A stretch of DNA of 30,227 bases, taken from Aminicenans sp964648465 (lineage in GTDB: Bacteria > Acidobacteriota > Aminicenantia > Aminicenantales > Aminicenantaceae). The notes under the pieces are model-generated. The model was given only the letters and a program-made list of their open reading frames with translations. It was not told the DNA's origin and ran no database searches. Location of the stretch: positions 1 to 30,227 of the forward strand of contig CAZYMU010000032.1 of the NCBI GenBank assembly GCA_964648465.1. The letters are read 5' to 3'. Both the position numbers and the translations under genes were made by a program. Positions 26,626 through 30,227 of the stretch are shown piece by piece (position 1 is the stretch's first letter; each line of letters starts with the position of its first letter).

Positions 26626-26965
26626 TTTTTTAACAAAATTTGAATTTTTGAAAAAACGTCTTGCACAATCATTTGTTCTATGATAAACATATAATATGTT
26701 TAATATGCTCTGTCAAGAGATAATTTTAAAGAAGATAGGATTTCATTTCTATTCCTGTTATGAAAAAAATCTCCTTCAATGTCTAATTTTCAAACAATTT
26801 GGAAACAAATATAAGATATATTTATCTAAATTAGAGTGGATACTCGGAAATTAATTTAGGTTTTTAAAAAAATGATAAATAATGACTTTATTTAATGACC
26901 ATAAATTTTCACTACTTTTCTACAAGAAGGCTTAATGGACTCATTTATGAAAGGAGAATTTCATC
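26626..26965. other. Divergent intergenic region between the two sugar transcription units
   Basis: It contains the minus-strand promoter and palindrome at 26684-26716. The remaining ~250 bases before the kinase gene are AT-rich with no recognisable gene and no convincing plus-strand promoter. Confidence 0.5.
26684..26716 (-). promoter_or_regulatory. Promoter with a 19-bp palindrome over its -10 box
   Basis: On the minus strand TTGACA (26716-26711) and TATATG (26693-26688) are 17 bases apart. A perfect odd-centred palindrome, TAAACATATAATATGTTTA (26684-26702), covers the -10 box and part of the spacer. This is the standard place for a repressor operator and would control the LacI remnant, DUF6786 and fucP genes. 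Confidence 0.6.
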
Positions 26966-28606
26966 ATGTCTAAGTATGCTTTGGGACTTGATTTCGGCAC
27001 GGCATCAGTTCGCGCATTGGCTGTTGATTGCGCTACAGGAGATGAAGTTACTGAAGCTATACAAGTTTACGAACACGGCGTCATTACTCAAAACTTGCCT
27101 GGCACCAACAAGCCTTTGCCACATGACTTTGCATTACAGCATCCCCAAGATTACATAGAGTCCTGCACTATCGTTATATCTAAGGTTCTCCAACACATCC
27201 AAGCTCGTGAAATCATAGGTATTGGTGTCGATTTCACAGCATGTACCATACTTCCTATAAAAAAAGATGGAACACCTATGATGAAAATTGGTAAATTCCG
27301 GAATAATCCTCACGCCTGGGTGAAACTGTGGAAACATCATGCTGCACAGCCAGAAGCTGATAAAATTAATCAAATTGCTCATGAAAGGAAAGAACCTTTC
27401 CTTAAATATTACAGCGGCATTATCTCAAGCGAGTGGATGCTCCCAAAGAGTTGGGAGATCGTCAATAAAGCCCCAGAGATATATGAAAACACGGATATCA
27501 TCATAGACGGTGGTGATTGGTTGGTCTATCAAATGACCGGAAAATTCTGCCGTAATGCTTGTGTAGCCGGGTATAAAGGCCTTTGGAATGCAGAATCAGG
27601 ATTTCCCTCCAAAGAATTTTATCAGGTTCTAGACCCTAAACTTAAGGATGTAGACGAGAAATGGCTGAAGAACATTTTTTACCCAGGACAACAAGTAGGA
27701 GGGATTTCTGAATCATTTGCAGCTCGGACTGGTCTCCAGGAAGGAACACCTGTATCGGCAGCTACAATAGACGCCCACAGTGGTGTTCCTGGAATGGGCA
27801 TATATCGTGAAGGGCCAATCTCAATCATCATGGGAACTTCTTCATGTCAGATGGTTCTATCAAAAAAGCTCCGTTTCTTTAAAGGGTATGCAGGTGTTGT
27901 TAAAGACGGTATTATCCCTGGATTTTACGGCTACGAATCAGGCCAATCTGCTGTAGGGGATATTTTTGCATGGTTTGCACGTGATTTTTTAGACAGGAAG
28001 AACAATCCTTTCCAGGAAATCTCAACAAAAGCTGCCTTACTAAAACCTGGAGAAACCGGACTGACTGCACTCGACTGGATGAACGGCAATAGAAGCATTC
28101 TCATGAATTCCAACTTGACAGGCCTAATTCTTGGTCTGACATTAGACTCCCGGCCTGAAGAAGTATACCGTTCACTAATAGAATCAACTGCGTTCGGAAC
28201 ACGGATTATTCTCGACTCACACACAAATGCTGGAATCCCTGTGGCGGAACTTGTAGTCTGCGGGGGGCTCGTCCATGACCCTTTAATCTTGCAGATTTAT
28301 GCTGACGTGACAGGACTGCCTTTTAAAGTGGCTGCTTCAAATCAGGCAGTGGCTTTAGGAGCAGCCATATTGGGCTCTGTCGCAGCCGGCCAAGAAAAAG
28401 GAGGGTTCGCTTCTTTTGAGGAAGCGATTAAATCCATGACTAAACCGCCTGTTAAAACTTACTTCCCCAATAAAAATGCAAAAATTGTATATGACCAACT
28501 TTTTAAAATATATAAACATTCTCACGATCATTTTGGCCGTGAAAATGCAGACATCATGAAACGCCTAAAACAAATCAAAAATCAAATAAGAGGAGGAAAC
28601 CTTTGA
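26966..28606 (+). CDS. araB: Ribulokinase (AraB-type FGGY kinase)
   Basis: ATG 26966 is 8 bases after AAAGGAG. The 546-residue product is full length for AraB (about 550). Hallmarks: N-terminal ATPase motif YALGLDFGTASVRALAVD, IGIGVDFTACTILP, WVKLWKHHAAQPEADKIN and ISSEWMLPKSWEIV (both strongly AraB-specific), DGGDWLVYQMTG, IDAHSGVPGMG (Asp269, candidate catalytic base), MGTSSCQMVL, and the FGGY C-terminal stretch LVVCGGLVHDPLILQIYADV with QAVALGAAILGS. It transfers phosphate from ATP to the 5-hydroxyl of ribulose in the cytoplasm; E. coli AraB accepts both L- and D-ribulose. The stop overlaps the next gene's TTG by three bases (TTGA), so the kinase and isomerase are coupled. No AraA- or AraD-like gene is present in the window. 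Confidence 0.9.
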   Translation: MSKYALGLDFGTASVRALAVDCATGDEVTEAIQVYEHGVITQNLPGTNKPLPHDFALQHPQDYIESCTIVISKVLQHIQAREIIGIGVDFTACTILPIKKDGTPMMKIGKFRNNPHAWVKLWKHHAAQPEADKINQIAHERKEPFLKYYSGIISSEWMLPKSWEIVNKAPEIYENTDIIIDGGDWLVYQMTGKFCRNACVAGYKGLWNAESGFPSKEFYQVLDPKLKDVDEKWLKNIFYPGQQVGGISESFAARTGLQEGTPVSAATIDAHSGVPGMGIYREGPISIIMGTSSCQMVLSKKLRFFKGYAGVVKDGIIPGFYGYESGQSAVGDIFAWFARDFLDRKNNPFQEISTKAALLKPGETGLTALDWMNGNRSILMNSNLTGLILGLTLDSRPEEVYRSLIESTAFGTRIILDSHTNAGIPVAELVVCGGLVHDPLILQIYADVTGLPFKVAASNQAVALGAAILGSVAAGQEKGGFASFEEAIKSMTKPPVKTYFPNKNAKIVYDQLFKIYKHSHDHFGRENADIMKRLKQIKNQIRGGNL

Positions 28607-30102
28607 ATAAAATTGTAGACATTTACATTCCATTGGATAGTCGAGTCGAAGCAAACAATGCTGTTTGGCCAATTGCCAAAAAGCAATTGAGCGAAATAGT
28701 CGACGTTATCGAGAAATGTAAATGGAAACCAAATGTTCTAAATCCAGATAAGCCAATATCCAGCGTGGCAGAAGGGATGGAAGTCATTAAAAGAGCTAAA
28801 GGCGATAGATTTATAAACTTTTTTGCTGGTTGGGCTTATCCTGACTTTTCAGTAAGCCCAATGTGGCAGCTTCCACCGGAAGTCCCTAAACTTATGCTTG
28901 GAAGCCGTATACTTGATTTCCCTGGAGCAGTGGGGCTTCTTGCAGCAGCTTCAGGCACGGCACATGTAGGCATTAAAACTGACAGGCTGTTTGTGGAAAA
29001 CTTTGAAGACCATAAAACATACATCGATGCGATTGAGTCATTCTTAAATAAAGGACAATATGCGCCTCCAGAGACAAAATCTATTGACATTATTCCAACA
29101 GAAGAGCATCGCAAAAAAGCAAAAGAAATCGCAGCCAAGCTGAATGGCTCCATATATGGTGCTGTTGGTCCACGCTCAATGCAGATGTGGAATAAAGTCT
29201 CAGAAGCTGACTTCCTGAAATACTTCGGGATAGCCAGAGAGGGCTTTGACGGACTGCGCCTTTTGAAAATGGCAGAAAAAATACCCGATAAAAAAGCAGA
29301 AGATGCCCTGAATTTTCTCATTGAGAAAGGCATGGATATCCGTCTCGGCACGAACCCAGTTAAAGAACTTACAAAAGACATGGTGCTTTTCCAAATGAAA
29401 GTTTACTTTGCAATACTTAAACTAAAAAAGCAGTTCGGATTAGATTTTATTGGTATTCAAGATCAATTAGACTGGGTTGAACACTATCCAGCTACAGATT
29501 TAACCCTCGGTATTTTAAACAATAAACTCAGGCCCGAACCTAATGAAGAAACATTCGTAGCTGCAACAGAAGCAGATGACGGGGCAGCCATAACTATGCA
29601 AGTATTAAAACTTATATCAGGAGGAGAACCTGTCGGTTTCAGTGACTTCCGGTACTGGAATTCTTATAAAAGGCTCTATTGGTTCGTAAATTCTGGCGCA
29701 TTAGCTCCCTATTTTGCTTATGGTACACATGATTCCTTGAAAGGAGCATGGTCAGAACGGCAAACCTATATGTACTTTAAACAAGGAGGAGGAACCTGTT
29801 CTGTTGTAGTGCGAATTCCCGGAATTGTGACTTGGGCAAGATTCTCTTACAGAAATCATCAGATATATCTATGTGCAGGACGTGGGATCACAGACGTTCC
29901 AACAAAAGAGCAGTGGCAGGAGCGCTCAAGAAGATGTAATCCAGAATGGCCGCATTGGTATTTAAAGCTTTGTGCCCGTATTGAATGGAGTATTAACTCA
30001 AACCACCCGATGACTGTTTCAGGAGATCACCTCGCAGAACTGAAAGCTGTTGCCTCCGAATTAGGAATCCCATTTGAATGTTATGATGATATAACCCCCT
30101 GA
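28603..30102 (+). CDS. L-fucose/D-arabinose isomerase-like protein
   Basis: TTG 28603 follows AGGAGG with 5 bases between and overlaps the kinase stop. The 499-residue product belongs to the L-fucose/L-arabinose isomerase superfamily. The conserved C-terminal metal and catalytic residues can be placed: Glu323 in ATEADDGAAITMQVLK, Asp348 in GFSDFRYW (25 residues later; the pair is 24 apart in E. coli FucI), and His468 in SNHPMTVSGDHLAELKAVAS, which matches the His-containing NHxxxxxGD region of FucI. These enzymes convert an aldose to a 2-ketose using manganese. FucI enzymes take L-fucose and D-arabinose; the AraB-type partner suggests the product is a ribulose, favouring D-arabinose (to D-ribulose) or, less likely, L-arabinose. 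The protein is shorter than E. coli FucI (about 590). Confidence 0.75.
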   Translation: MNKIVDIYIPLDSRVEANNAVWPIAKKQLSEIVDVIEKCKWKPNVLNPDKPISSVAEGMEVIKRAKGDRFINFFAGWAYPDFSVSPMWQLPPEVPKLMLGSRILDFPGAVGLLAAASGTAHVGIKTDRLFVENFEDHKTYIDAIESFLNKGQYAPPETKSIDIIPTEEHRKKAKEIAAKLNGSIYGAVGPRSMQMWNKVSEADFLKYFGIAREGFDGLRLLKMAEKIPDKKAEDALNFLIEKGMDIRLGTNPVKELTKDMVLFQMKVYFAILKLKKQFGLDFIGIQDQLDWVEHYPATDLTLGILNNKLRPEPNEETFVAATEADDGAAITMQVLKLISGGEPVGFSDFRYWNSYKRLYWFVNSGALAPYFAYGTHDSLKGAWSERQTYMYFKQGGGTCSVVVRIPGIVTWARFSYRNHQIYLCAGRGITDVPTKEQWQERSRRCNPEWPHWYLKLCARIEWSINSNHPMTVSGDHLAELKAVASELGIPFECYDDITP

Positions 30103-30227
30103 GAAAATAATTAGATAAGTTCTGCATTCTAAAAATTGTGTGATCCTTCACCACAAATGTGCTGTAACGAATCAGATGCAGTAAGATCGGCTCGCCTGTA
30201 AGGTAAAAATTGCTGATAATAGATGAA

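Noticed and set aside
26799..26827. Possible plus-strand promoter TTGGAA-17-TTATCT before the kinase gene
   Set aside because: The -10 match is poor and the region is AT-rich, so such matches are expected by chance.
1..30227. CRISPR arrays, tRNA or rRNA genes, riboswitches, phage genes
   Set aside because: I saw no regularly spaced repeats, no tRNA-like cloverleaf arms or rRNA segments, and no phage structural genes when reading the window.

Overview
The window looks like a chromosomal segment of a Gram-negative, peptide- and glycan-degrading bacterium, most likely of the Acidobacteriota (Aminicenantes-like). That guess rests on GWxTD-domain proteins, an Oar-type TonB-dependent receptor with an N-terminal carboxypeptidase-regulatory-like domain, and many exported hydrolases (DUF2961/GH172, M14, amidohydrolases, DUF917). 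Taxonomy is inferred from gene content only.

Layout. (1) 1-132: N-terminus of an IS transposase running off the left edge. (2) 819-5774, plus strand: a decayed block with an M81/MlrC-like peptidase gene and two GWxTD-family genes, broken by frameshifts and by TGA, TAG and TAA stops. (3) 5996-21131, minus strand: an intact co-directional cluster of about 15 kb. In transcription order it holds a TonB-dependent receptor, an exported DUF917 protein, two tandem D-aminoacylase-type amidohydrolases sharing a 284-bp perfectly identical tract, two tandem DUF2961 proteins, an M14 carboxypeptidase-like protein, and a third DUF2961 protein with a GspG-like C-terminal module. (4) 21359-23050: a complete IS1380-type insertion with terminal inverted repeats and a 7-bp flanking duplication, directly upstream of the receptor's candidate promoter. 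(5) 23114-23344: a fragment of another transposase. (6) 23518-26625, minus strand: a FucP-type sugar transporter, a DUF6786 lipoprotein and a truncated LacI-family regulator, behind a promoter whose -10 box lies inside a 19-bp palindrome. (7) 26966-30102, plus strand: a ribulokinase (AraB type) overlapping an L-fucose/D-arabinose-isomerase-like gene.

Working idea for the whole region: GH172 (DUF2961) enzymes include D-fructofuranosidases and D-arabinofuranosidases, FucP and FucI enzymes also handle D-arabinose, and AraB-type kinases can phosphorylate D-ribulose. The three groups of intact genes could therefore form one route: outer-membrane uptake, release of D-arabinofuranose (or a related ketose/pentose), transport, isomerisation to D-ribulose and phosphorylation to D-ribulose 5-phosphate. 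The amidohydrolases, DUF917 protein and carboxypeptidase would handle an acylated or peptide-bearing part of the substrate. The family assignments are well supported. The substrate is inference.
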